A stretch of 64,000 nt of DNA from Poteriospumella lacustris (taxonomy: Eukaryota > Sar > Chrysophyceae > Chromulinales > Dinobryaceae): the NCBI GenBank assembly GCA_008000375.1, contig SMOI01000144.1:18601-82600 (forward strand). The letters run 5' to 3'. The notes beneath the pieces are model-generated. The model was not told the DNA's origin. It worked only from the letters and a program-made list of their open reading frames with translations, and made no database searches. Below are positions 29,654 through 39,000 of the stretch, in pieces (position 1 is the first letter of the stretch; each line of letters begins with the position of its first letter). Position numbers and translations under genes: made by a program.

Positions 29654-30463
29654 ATGTTTGGAGGAGGCAGCAGTGGAGGATCGTCGACGACCGAGTCGAT
29701 TTTGCCGATGTCTTTTCAAGACGAGCCGGCGTGCGCCGGCATGTGCCCACAATTGACGTACATGCAGAGGTAAGCGATGCAGACGGGGACACTGACACTG
29801 ATGCCGAAGAGCCGCCATTGAATGTTTGTGTTTCTTGTCTGTAGAATTATGGGTTACGCTGCTTGTACCGGCGTCGGCTTTTTGCTGTCACTGCTGGGCA
29901 CGTTGATTTTGTTCGGTGGCACCAACTCGAAGAATATTCGCATCTTTGCGGTTTTGTATGTCCTGGGTAACGTGGTCGCCTTGTGCGCCACGGGCTTCTT
30001 GTTAGGACCCAAGCAACAGTGTATCAAGATGTGGCTGCCGACCCGTCGATGGTCGACGGCCTTCTACCTGCTGATGATCATCATCGTCTTCATCGTGGCG
30101 CTCCTGCGACAGAGCGTCTTCCTCGTGCTCTTCCTTCTGTTTGTGGAGATCCTCGCGGGCACGTGGTACTCCATCTCTTACATCCCCTTCGGCCGCAAGA
30201 TCGTCTGCTCGTTCTTCCGCTCGCTGGGCGTCTTCGGCCCCTGTTTCTACGTCTACGACAGCTGCGCCGAGTCGTGCAAATCCAACTCCAAGAGTTCGTC
30301 CACCAACAACGTCTTCTCGGGCTCGTCGTCGTCCAGCAGCAGCAACCCCACGGCCTCCGTCTTCGGCGGCAGCAGCAGCAACAACAACAGTTCTGGCTCG
30401 TTCTTCGGTGGCGGTGCCAGCAGCGCACCCGCCGCCAGCACCAGCAAAAGCAGCTTCTGGTAA
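29654..30463 (+). CDS. SFT2-family vesicle transport protein
   Basis: Two exons (29654..29769, 29845..30463; 75-nt intron) encode 244 residues from an ACCATG start. Four transmembrane helices lie between about residue 42 and 150, with the family pattern LTYMQRIMGYAACTGVGFLL, then NSKNIRIFAVLYVLGNVVAL, then GFLLGPKQQCIKM, then SYIPFGRKIVCSFF. SFT2 proteins act in fusion of endosome-derived vesicles with the Golgi. The intron splits the Arg codon in the QRIM motif just before TM1. The cytosolic ends are Gly/Ser/Asn-rich. The C-terminal 80 residues contain several VFGG/FFGGG stretches amid Ser and Asn runs, longer than in typical SFT2. Confidence 0.93.
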
Positions 30464-31795
30464 ACCCCCTTCACCCCGCACCGCTTATTGGTCTTTTATC
30501 GCGGGGCGGCCATCGCTCACCGCGCGGCGGCTGCCGTCGAGGACGCACGCGCCACGTGTCTCCGAGTAACCTAAGTATGTTCGACGGCTACGACCACCGT
30601 CGATGTTGAGCACAGGCACATAGTGAAACAGAGCGGACGGGGAGGAGAGCGACGTTCGGTTGCGGTCGTTACATGTCGCACGGTACTGCGGGGGCGGCGG
30701 CTCGGCGACGGCGGTCGACGCGGACAGCGCACGCCACGGGGGCCAACGAATAGACAGAGAGAGCGAGAGAAAGCTAAACAGGCTGCGAATAGGCGACGGG
30801 CCGCCCCGCCGTGAGACACCCGCACGACGCGGACCACGAGCGAACAACGAGGCGAACCCAACGGACGGACAGCGACAGAGAGCGAGTCGCTCGGTCAACC
30901 GGCCGCCATCGGCGACGTGGCCGACAAGCGACGCGATGGCCGACGACGAAGCGAAACCGAAGCGAAACCGAAGCGAAACCGGAGCGGAGAGAGAGATGAG
31001 TCAGCGACGGGAGAACGAAACCGATGGCGAACGGGGGCGACCGAGCGCAAACAAATCGCAGCCGACCGCTGCAGCGAGCGGCGAACGACAAGCGACGACG
31101 ACAGCGGCGGCGGCGGAGTGAGAGAGACGACACAGACCCAGCGCACGGGGGCGCCGGGGACACGGTGGGGACACAGGAAAAAGCGCAAGGAACGACTACT
31201 GGGCAAACGATGGGGCCGCGGGCAAGAGCGGTACGGGCAAGCGGGCGGACGGTACGGCGAGCGGCACGAGCGACGAGCGAGGCGCTGGGCCTACGACGAC
31301 GCAGACACGAGGCGCGAGGACCGACCGACCGACCGACCGACCGAGGGCGGCTGGGCAAACGGGAGGGAGACACAGACACAGACACAGGGGGCGCACAGGG
31401 GGCACACAGGCAAACGAATCAACAGGCAAAAGGCTCACAATACACGCACACTCGCACGCAGCGAACGGCGGCGGCGGTGGCGAGGTGGCGGAGGGGGCGG
31501 TGGGCGTGGCTCGACTCAACAGCGAACCAACAGCGACACCGGCAAGCGACAAGAGACAAGCGACACGAGACAAGCGACACAGACAAGCGACACAGACAAG
31601 CGACAAGAGACAATGACAGCGACACGAGACACGCAGGCGCAGCAATGAACGAGGCACACGACGACGACGACGACGACGCACACGACACACGCGCGACACA
31701 CGCGCGACACAAAAAAATGATGGCGGCGACACAGCACGACACACTGCGACACACACAACTGCAGCGGGGGAAGGGGGGGACGCGTCACGGGGGTG
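30464..31795. other. Purine-rich convergent gap of 1.3 kb
   Basis: It lies between the 3' ends of SFT2 and the fringe-like gene. The plus strand is rich in G/A/C with very few T. It includes GCGAAACCGAA repeats near 30,950-30,985, (CGAC)n near 31,320 and AGACAAGCGACAC repeats at 31,545-31,610. Open frames here are Arg/Thr-rich compositional artefacts. Confidence 0.55.
31545..31612. repeat. ACAAGCGACACAG-type tandem repeat
   Basis: About five imperfect copies of a 10-16-bp AGACAAGCGACAC unit occur in the purine-rich gap. Confidence 0.7.
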
Positions 31796-34261
31796 CTACG
31801 AGGGGTAGAACTTGCGGATGGACTCGGGCGGGATGCGCACGGGCCGCACGGGGTCGGAGACGTTGGCGAAGTGTCGGTGGCAGGTGAGCGACACGAACGG
31901 GTCGCAGCGGCTGGTGCCGGCGAACTGCATGCTGAACGACAGGCCGCGCCGCCCCACCGTCGTGATGCGCGACGACATGTGCTGCAGCGCCGCGTCCACG
32001 CCGTGCGTGAAGCAGCGCGTCAGCGCGTGGTCCGAGTGGTAGCACGTGTCGCGGTGCGACAGCAGCGTGAGACACACGTCGACGAGGCGGCCCGTGTGGT
32101 GCGCCGTGCGCGGCGTGACGATGCCGTGCGTCTGCAGCGGGAACGGGTCCGGGAACCGCGCGACGTACTCGTGCACCGGCAGCGTCGCCAGGCCCGCGCC
32201 GCCCGCGCCGCCCGCGGCGACGGAGCCGGAGCCGTTCGTCGTCGGGGGCAGCTGCACGTGGAAACACGTCGCGGGCCCGGCGCGCGGACAGTTCCGCGCG
32301 CTCAGCGCCAGCGCCTCGTAGAGCACCGACGTCGTCTGCGTCCGCCACGGGCCCGAGGCGTACGCGCCATGCGACGCGTAGCCGCGCAGCTGCGCCGAGG
32401 TCAACGCGCGCAGCACCCGCGCGCCGAAGAGGTAGCCGGCGCCGCCCCAGATGAAGCCGTAGCGCGAGATGTCGCGGTTCGACAGGAACACGTCGCCCAG
32501 CACGACGGCCTCCTGCGCCAGCGTCTCGTCGATGTACGCGCGCACCTTCTCGTGGAACAGCAGCGTCTTCGACACGAACGTGTCGTCGTCGCCGAGCAGC
32601 ACGAAGCGCGGCGCGTACAGCCACAGCGTGTGCGCCAGCGCGCGCAGCGGGCGGCGCTGCGCGCAGGCCCAGCCCGGCGCCGTCTGCTGCGTCTCGGGGA
32701 TCGACGTGGAGGGCATGAACACGCGGAAGTGGCCGCCGGAGATGGTGGGCGCGCAGCGGTTGGCCTCCTCGCACGGGTAGCCGTCCTCCGTCGCCATCCA
32801 CCCGGCGACGTACGCCGCGCCGCCGCCGCCCGGCGCCTGGTCGCGCAGAATCGACAGCTGCGCGTGCAGCAGCGCGTACTGGCCGCGCGTGCCGATGAAG
32901 TTGAGGAGGCCGTAGACGGCGCGCGGCCGCAGGAGGCTGAACGGCGACCGGTCGCGTTGGAAGTCGCTCGCCGCCAACGCCGCCAGCGACGGCGCCGGGA
33001 GCAGCACGGGCCAGCGCGCGTGCTCGAAGCACTCCTCGACGCGCCGCGTGTACAGCACGTGCAGCAGGTACTCGGCGGGGTAGGCGCGCGGCCGGCTGTG
33101 CGGCGCCGCGCGTCGCGTGGGCACCGCGAAGGTCGCCGCGGCGCCCGTCGCCGTCGCCGCCGCGAGCAGCGGCGACCTCGACGCGAGAAACGCTTCGCGC
33201 TCGAGCAGCTGGCGCCAGGTGGCGGTGCAGGTCAACGGGAAGTCGAGCGCCGCGTCGGTCCACGCGTAGCCGGCGTCCCAATAGGCCGCGGTGGCGAACC
33301 AGTCGAGCGCCAGCGACAGAAACGGCACCGGGAGACACGTCGCGGGACACGCGTGCGCGTTGTGCGCGCGGTGCGCCGCCGCGTCGCTGGCGTTGAGCCC
33401 GTCCGCCGCCGATGCGGTGGGCGTCGTGCCGTTGGTCAGCTCGACGATGAACTGGCAGCCGGCGATCTCGGCGAGCTGCGGCGCCGTCCACTGCGCCGGC
33501 CGCAGGCGACTCGTCGCGAGGCGGCGCCACGCCGACGAGACGAACGCGTACGCCAGCGCGTGCGGCAGCTCGCGCGACACGATCGAGTGGTAGAAGTGCT
33601 CGCTGACGGCGTCGCGCACGAGACAGACGCGCGGCGGCTCCGCGAGGAGGCGCAGCGGCGGCAGCGTGTCCGGCGACGGCGCCGACGCGTTCGTCAGTTT
33701 GCGGCTGAGCCGGCGGCTGACGCTCGTGAAGCGGTACGGGGGCTGCTTGTGCGCCGCGGGGGCCGGCGGCGGCTTGGGACTGCTGACGCCGCTGGCGCTG
33801 GCGCTGGCAGCGGAGCCGGCGGCGGCAGCGGCGGCGGCGGCGCCACCGTCGACGGCGCTGTCGCCGCAGGGGCAGAGCACCAAGGTGAACTGGTCGTTGG
33901 GCAGCACGCTGTGCGGGTCCTGGTGCACGGCCGTGGGCAGGTAGTCCAGCGTGTGGGTGACGGGCGGCCCCGGTTTGTAGTAGGCGGTGGCGTTGTCGCG
34001 GCTCAGCGCGAGCACCTCGTCGTCGTCGAACCAGTACTCGGCGAACGGCAGCGACGCGTTCACCTCCTTCAGCCGGTCCTCCTTGTCCAGCACGTACAGG
34101 CGGTTCTCGGGCATCACGCGGATGATGCGCCGTCGGTTGTTGTGCTGCGGCGTCAGGCGCCGACGAGGCGCGTCGACGTCGACATCGGTGACGGCGACGG
34201 CGCTGCCCGACCGCAGCAGCGCCAGCAGCGCCAGCAGCGCCAACCACAAAGACAGCGCCAT
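31796..34261 (-). CDS. Fringe-like (GT31-type) glycosyltransferase
   Basis: A single very GC-rich exon encodes 821 residues. The ATG at 34261 begins a signal anchor (MALSLWLALLALLALL). The catalytic part is C-terminal: RFVLLGDDDTFVS (about residue 555) is the DDD/DxD metal site preceded by a hydrophobic strand. FIWGGAGYLFGARVLRAL (about 605) matches the GGAG loop of fringe and core-1 beta-3-galactosyltransferases, and VFLSNRDISRYG lies between them. The N-terminal 500 residues hold many Cys and sequons with no recognised domain. Ala-rich linkers occur at about 140-170. I infer a Golgi beta-1,3-glycosyltransferase, with the exact sugar unknown. It is divergent from the FkbM-like gene at 34747. 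Confidence 0.82.
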   Translation of the reverse strand: MALSLWLALLALLALLRSGSAVAVTDVDVDAPRRRLTPQHNNRRRIIRVMPENRLYVLDKEDRLKEVNASLPFAEYWFDDDEVLALSRDNATAYYKPGPPVTHTLDYLPTAVHQDPHSVLPNDQFTLVLCPCGDSAVDGGAAAAAAAAGSAASASASGVSSPKPPPAPAAHKQPPYRFTSVSRRLSRKLTNASAPSPDTLPPLRLLAEPPRVCLVRDAVSEHFYHSIVSRELPHALAYAFVSSAWRRLATSRLRPAQWTAPQLAEIAGCQFIVELTNGTTPTASAADGLNASDAAAHRAHNAHACPATCLPVPFLSLALDWFATAAYWDAGYAWTDAALDFPLTCTATWRQLLEREAFLASRSPLLAAATATGAAATFAVPTRRAAPHSRPRAYPAEYLLHVLYTRRVEECFEHARWPVLLPAPSLAALAASDFQRDRSPFSLLRPRAVYGLLNFIGTRGQYALLHAQLSILRDQAPGGGGAAYVAGWMATEDGYPCEEANRCAPTISGGHFRVFMPSTSIPETQQTAPGWACAQRRPLRALAHTLWLYAPRFVLLGDDDTFVSKTLLFHEKVRAYIDETLAQEAVVLGDVFLSNRDISRYGFIWGGAGYLFGARVLRALTSAQLRGYASHGAYASGPWRTQTTSVLYEALALSARNCPRAGPATCFHVQLPPTTNGSGSVAAGGAGGAGLATLPVHEYVARFPDPFPLQTHGIVTPRTAHHTGRLVDVCLTLLSHRDTCYHSDHALTRCFTHGVDAALQHMSSRITTVGRRGLSFSMQFAGTSRCDPFVSLTCHRHFANVSDPVRPVRIPPESIRKFYPS

Positions 34262-34746
34262 TCTCTCACAGATTCCACGGGGTCGTGCGCGGCTACTCAG
34301 ACATCCTCCGCGATGTGCAAAGAAACGCGCTCGCAGCGGGCGGCGTTCGCGTCGTTCGCCGCCGAAGGAAATGGCCAGCGGCGATGCCACGAGTCGCAGT
34401 GGTGTTGACAGACAGTTGCGAGGCAGCTGTCTAGGCCAAAGGCTTCTGCCGCTCTACTTCGCTTCGATCGTCGATCGTCGAACCGTCAACCGACGCGACG
34501 GCGAGGCGCACCGCCGATGCACCAGGTACTTTCTGTATTACTAAAATAGTACTATAATATGTAGAGTAATCAAAATTGATGTACAGCATCCGATGAAATA
34601 GAAGCGACGTCGCCTTCGACGCGGAAATCGTCAAAACTCGACGAGCGCACGGCGCTGTCGGCGTCAAAATCGTTGTCAACGGGGCCTCGGATGCCCACGA
34701 TTGGGTGGCCCTCACTGTGAAAGAGACTCGTGGCCCTGATCCGCCG
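34262..34746. promoter_or_regulatory. Divergent promoter region, 485 bp
   Basis: It lies between the fringe-like gene and the FkbM-like gene. An AT-rich island at about 34,525-34,600 (TACTAAAATAGTACTATAATATG) stands out sharply in GC-rich surroundings and is a plausible core promoter or nucleosome-free site, by inference only. Confidence 0.45.
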
Positions 34747-35877
34747 ATGAGAGTCCCGCCGGTGGCGCTGTGGCGATGGACGCTGGCGCTGTGCCTCCTC
34801 GTCGGGTCCTTTTCCGAGCTGCGCGGATCCGTCGCTGCCTCTCGCCACGTGGTGCACGTGTGGAACGCCTCCTGCCATCACTTCCACGCGCAGCCGGTGC
34901 AGCTGCCCGGCCACTACCCCGCGCAGCAGCAGCCCGAGCGCTTCTACACGACGCCCACCGCCGAGAAGTTCCGCTACTTCTCCAGCTCCACGACGAAGGA
35001 GGACGCGAACATCCTGGCGATCTACCACGACCTGATGCACACGGGCTTCTACGTGGACCTCGGCGTGTCCGCCGACGACGCGCGCGCGCACAGCAACAGC
35101 TACCTGCTCGACCGCTTCAACTTGTGGTCGGGGCTCTGCGGCCTGCTGCCCGGCGACGCGCCGGCGACGACGGCCAGCGCCGTGGAGAAGTACGTGGGCA
35201 CGCGTGGCTGCCACGTCGTCGTGCTGCCTGGGCAGGAGGAGGTCGCCGCGGCCGCCAGAACGACGACCGACGCGTCGACGGAAGCCGCTGACGCTGCGGC
35301 GCCCGTCTCGGTGCTCTGGGAGGCGCTGCTGGCCACGCACGCGCCGCGACTGATCCACTACGCGTCGCTGAACGCGCTGCCGTCGGGCGAGGCGACGTAC
35401 TTCCGCCTGTTGGCGGCCTTCTTCCACGTGAACCGCGCGGACGCCGCCGCTCCGCCGCCCCCGCGACACGCCGCCAGCGCCAGCGCCAGTGGCGGATCCG
35501 GCGGGGCCCACCGCCATCACGGCCACCTGCACGCGTCGCACGTGCAGACGGTGCTCGAGGACACCGCGGGACCGAGCCTCGCCGCGGCCGACGCGACGCC
35601 GCAGTTCGTCTTCCTGACGCTGACGCTGCGCCACCCGTCGCCGCGGCTGCACCAGCTGCTCGTGCGCCACGGCTACGTCTTCGTGCGCCTGCTCAACGAC
35701 CCCGTCGACCTCGCGCGCGACTCGCCCTGCGTCCTGTACGCGCACTTCCGCCACGCGGAGCTCTACGAGCTGATGCGGCAGTACCACCAGTCGACGCCGC
35801 CGCCCGCTGCCGCCGCGGCGCTCGCGTTTCTCTGGGCCCCCGCCTGGCGCGGCGCGTACCGCCCCTCCGCCCTGTAA
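34747..35877 (+). CDS. FkbM-like methyltransferase-fold secreted protein
   Basis: A single exon encodes 376 residues from the first ATG, with a signal peptide at about 8-30 (VALWRWTLALCLLVGSF). The segment GFYVDLGVSADDARAHSNSY, then LLDRFNLWSGLCGLLPG, aligns in order with FkbM proteins of the FVDLGANDGxxxSNTxxLE..GWxGL type. The SAM-loop glycines are partly replaced (GVSADDARA). The usual acidic residue that follows (IEP) is LLP here, so activity is doubtful. RLIHYASLNALPSGE occupies the place of the DYLSLDxEG motif. The middle is His/Ala/Gly-rich low complexity. This may be an enzyme with altered cofactor use or a catalytically dead relative. The role is probably in the same glycan-modifying set as its neighbours. 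Confidence 0.6.
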   Translation: MRVPPVALWRWTLALCLLVGSFSELRGSVAASRHVVHVWNASCHHFHAQPVQLPGHYPAQQQPERFYTTPTAEKFRYFSSSTTKEDANILAIYHDLMHTGFYVDLGVSADDARAHSNSYLLDRFNLWSGLCGLLPGDAPATTASAVEKYVGTRGCHVVVLPGQEEVAAAARTTTDASTEAADAAAPVSVLWEALLATHAPRLIHYASLNALPSGEATYFRLLAAFFHVNRADAAAPPPPRHAASASASGGSGGAHRHHGHLHASHVQTVLEDTAGPSLAAADATPQFVFLTLTLRHPSPRLHQLLVRHGYVFVRLLNDPVDLARDSPCVLYAHFRHAELYELMRQYHQSTPPPAAAAALAFLWAPAWRGAYRPSAL

Positions 35878-35980
35878 CTCCCGCATAACCCCTGCATTAC
35901 TTCGCCCAATGTACCGCGCAATGTGCTGTGCTTGTCGTTTGTCACTTGTCGTTTGTCGCGTTACAGGTGAAGCGGCCGCT

Positions 35981-36019
<39 letters not shown>

Positions 36020-36066
36020 GTCGCTGTCCGCGCGTCGCTGCCGTCGTGTTAGCCGCGTTGGCCGCG

Positions 36067-39000
36067 TCAGTAGTAGCCGTACTGGACGTCGCCGCCGCCG
36101 TCGTCGTCGTCCGCGTAGCCGTAGCCGCCGCCGTCGTCGTAGCCGCCGCCGTAGCCGTCGCCGGCCACCGCCGCGGCGCTGCCGCCGCCGCCGCCGCCGC
36201 CGCTGGCGTCGTCGACCCAGTGCGACGCGCCCGTCGCCTCGTTGAACCAGTACCAGCGGCCCGTCGCCTCGTCGTAGTACTGGCGCTCCAGCTGCAGCGC
36301 GTCGCCCGCGGCGGCCTGCGCCTCCGCCAGCGTCCACACCGACGCGCCCGTCGCCGGGTGGTAGAAGAAGCGCTGCGACGCGCCGCCGTCGCCCGCGTAG
36401 ACGTGCTCCTGCCAAACCGCCGCCTCGTCCGACGCGAACGTCGCCAGCGTCGCCGTCGCCGTCGCCGTCGACGCGGCGGCCGCGGCGGACGGACGCGACG
36501 ACGACGTCGCCTGCGACGCATCGGCGCGCGCTTTGCCCTGCGACCGCTCGAGCGAGATCTTGTGGCGCGCCAGGACGTTGCGCTTGCGCTTCGCCTCCTC
36601 GCGCCGCTGCGCCGCCTTCGACAGCGTCGCCGTCGCGTCGCTGGCGCCCGCCGCGGCGGCGGCGTCATCGTCGCCGTCGCCACCGTCGCCGTCGTCGGTC
36701 GCCGCGGCGGCTGCCGCAGCGCGCTCCGCTTCCGCCGCGAGCCACGCGTCGACGCCGCCGCCGCCGAGGCGGAAGGCGTCGCGCCAGGCGCGCAGCTCGC
36801 GGCGCCGCGCGAGAAACCGCCGCCGCGTCGCCTGGCGCGCGAGGCGCACCGACTGACGCAGCTCGTCGGCGTCGTCGGCCGCCAGCTGCGCCGCCTCGTC
36901 GCCGGCGCGGCGTCGTCCTCGTCGCCGTCCTCGTCGCTGTCGTCGTCGCTGTCGCCGCCGCCGCCGCGCGCCGCGGGCGGCGTCGCGCCTGGCGCCGGGC
37001 GCGCGCCGCCTGTCGCCGCTGCGTCTCGGCGACGCGCGCGGCGTCTTTCGCGGCGGCCGCCTGCGCGACGAAGCCGGCGGCCAGCAGTCGCTCCTGCAGC
37101 TCGATCGCGTCCGCGCGCAGCGCCGCCCCCGTCACGGGGCGCCGCCGCCGCCGCTGCCGCGTTCCTCGGGCAGCCGCAGGTGCGTCTCGGCGACGAAGCC
37201 GAGGTACCGCCGAGCAGGTCGCCGTCCGCCGCGTCGCGCGCCTCCGCCGCGTCGAACGAGCGGCGCCGCCGCGGCAACGCGCACTCGGCGAGCGCGTCGA
37301 GCAGCGCGTCCTGCGCCGCGTCGCGGTACGCCAGCTGCAGCTCGAGCTGGCGCGCGTAGCGCTCGGGCGGCCGCCGAGCGAGCGGCGGCGCCGCGGGCTG
37401 CGCATCCACTCGACGAGCTCGCGCGGCAGCCGCGGCGAGAACGGCGCCGCGTCGACCAGCGCCGCGCGGAACTGCGCGTGCACGTAGACGCGGCGGTTGG
37501 CGAAGGCGGCGCCGTCGACGGGCAGCGCGGCCCACGCGGCGACGAGGTCGCGGACCTCGACGAGCGCCGCGCCGCGCAGCGCGAACAGCGACAGCGAATT
37601 CGCCACCTCCGTGCGCCGCTGCGCGTGCGCCTGCACCAGCGGCGGCGGCACCGGCAGCGACGCCGCCAGCAGATTCACCGGCGGCGGCGCCACCGACGCG
37701 AGCAGCGCCGCGGCGGCCGCGACGGCGTCGTGCGACGGTCGCGACGCCGACGCCGCCGCCGACGACGACGACGACGACGCGGCGCCGCCACCGGCGGCTG
37801 CGGTGGAGCGGCGGCCGCCGCGGCGCTGCGGCTGCGCCTGTTGCGCCTGCTGCGCGGCCTGCAGCGCCTGTTGCTGCTGCTGCAGCCGCAGCGCGAGCGC
37901 CGCGCGGTGCTCGTCGAGCTGCCGCTCGCGCTCCGCCCGCAGCGCGACGAGGTAGCGCGCGCGGTCGGCGGGCGCGACGTACTCCGCCGCGACGTACGCG
38001 CTCTGCCGCGTCGCGGTGCCGCGCAGCCGCCGGCGCAGCCGCGTCGCCGCGTCGCCGCGCGCCGTCGCCGCCGCCGTCGCCGTCGTCTTCGTCGACGAGG
38101 CCGAAGAGCGTCGCCATCGCCGACGCCGCCTTCGCCGCCGCCGCCTCCGCCGGCGTCTTCGCCGCGGCGGCCGCTGCCGGTGGCCTGCGCGCGCCGCCCG
38201 TCGCGGCCGCGGCCGCCGCGGGGCCGTCGAAGACGTCCTCGAGGCGCCAGAAGCGCGGCGCGGCGCGCGGGACGCCGGCCCCAGCGACGCCGACCGTTTC
38301 AGAAACGCGCGACCGCGAATCGTCTTCGGCGCCGCGACGACGCGCGCGTAGAGCCGCGTCGGGTCGGCGACGCTGTGGCGCCGGAAGCGCCAGAGCGGCG
38401 GCGTCGCGATGGGTCGGAACACGTCGAAGCGCCGCGTCTGATACGACGTCGGTCCGCGCGCCGCGTCGAACGGAAAGTGAAACGGCTCCGGCTCCGGCGG
38501 CTCCTCCGCCGCTGCGGCGCTGCGCTGCGGCGGCGGCGGCAGCGGAAGCGGCGGTGGGCGGGCGGCTGTCGCTGGTGCCGGTGGCGGCGGTCGTCGGCCG
38601 CGTCGACGCGGCGCCCGTCGCCGGGCGACTGCTCGTCATCGTCGTCGTGGCGGCGCTGCGCGTCGACGTCGACGTCGGCGGCCGCGTCGCCGCCGCGGCG
38701 CCGGTGCCCGGGCGACTGCCGCCGCGCTGCCGCCGGTCGCGAGGACGTTGCGCGCCGTTTGCTTCAGCGTCGCGAGGCGCTGGCGCTGCGCCGTCGCCGG
38801 GTGGTCGCGCGCCCAGCGCTGCTGCAGCGCCGCCGCGACGCGCTCGCGCTCGCGCTGCGCCTCGGCGAGCAGCGCCGACGTCTTCGCGTGCGTCGGCAGC
38901 GGCGGCAGCCGGACGCCCGGCGCGTCGCCGGCGGCGTTGGCGGCGGTGAGCGGCGGCTGCGTCGCGTAGACGAGCTCGTCGACGTCGAGCGGCGGCAGCA

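Noticed and set aside
30660-31720. Several Arg/Thr/Glu-rich frames in the purine-rich gap
   Set aside because: Composition-driven. They overlap tandem repeats and lack any domain or splice structure.
31793-34408. Very long open frames on the + strand opposite the fringe-like gene, and similar ones opposite the RCC1, ProRS and helical-protein genes
   Set aside because: They are Arg/Ala/Gly-rich shadows caused by high GC with few stop triplets. The other strand carries recognisable motifs, these do not.
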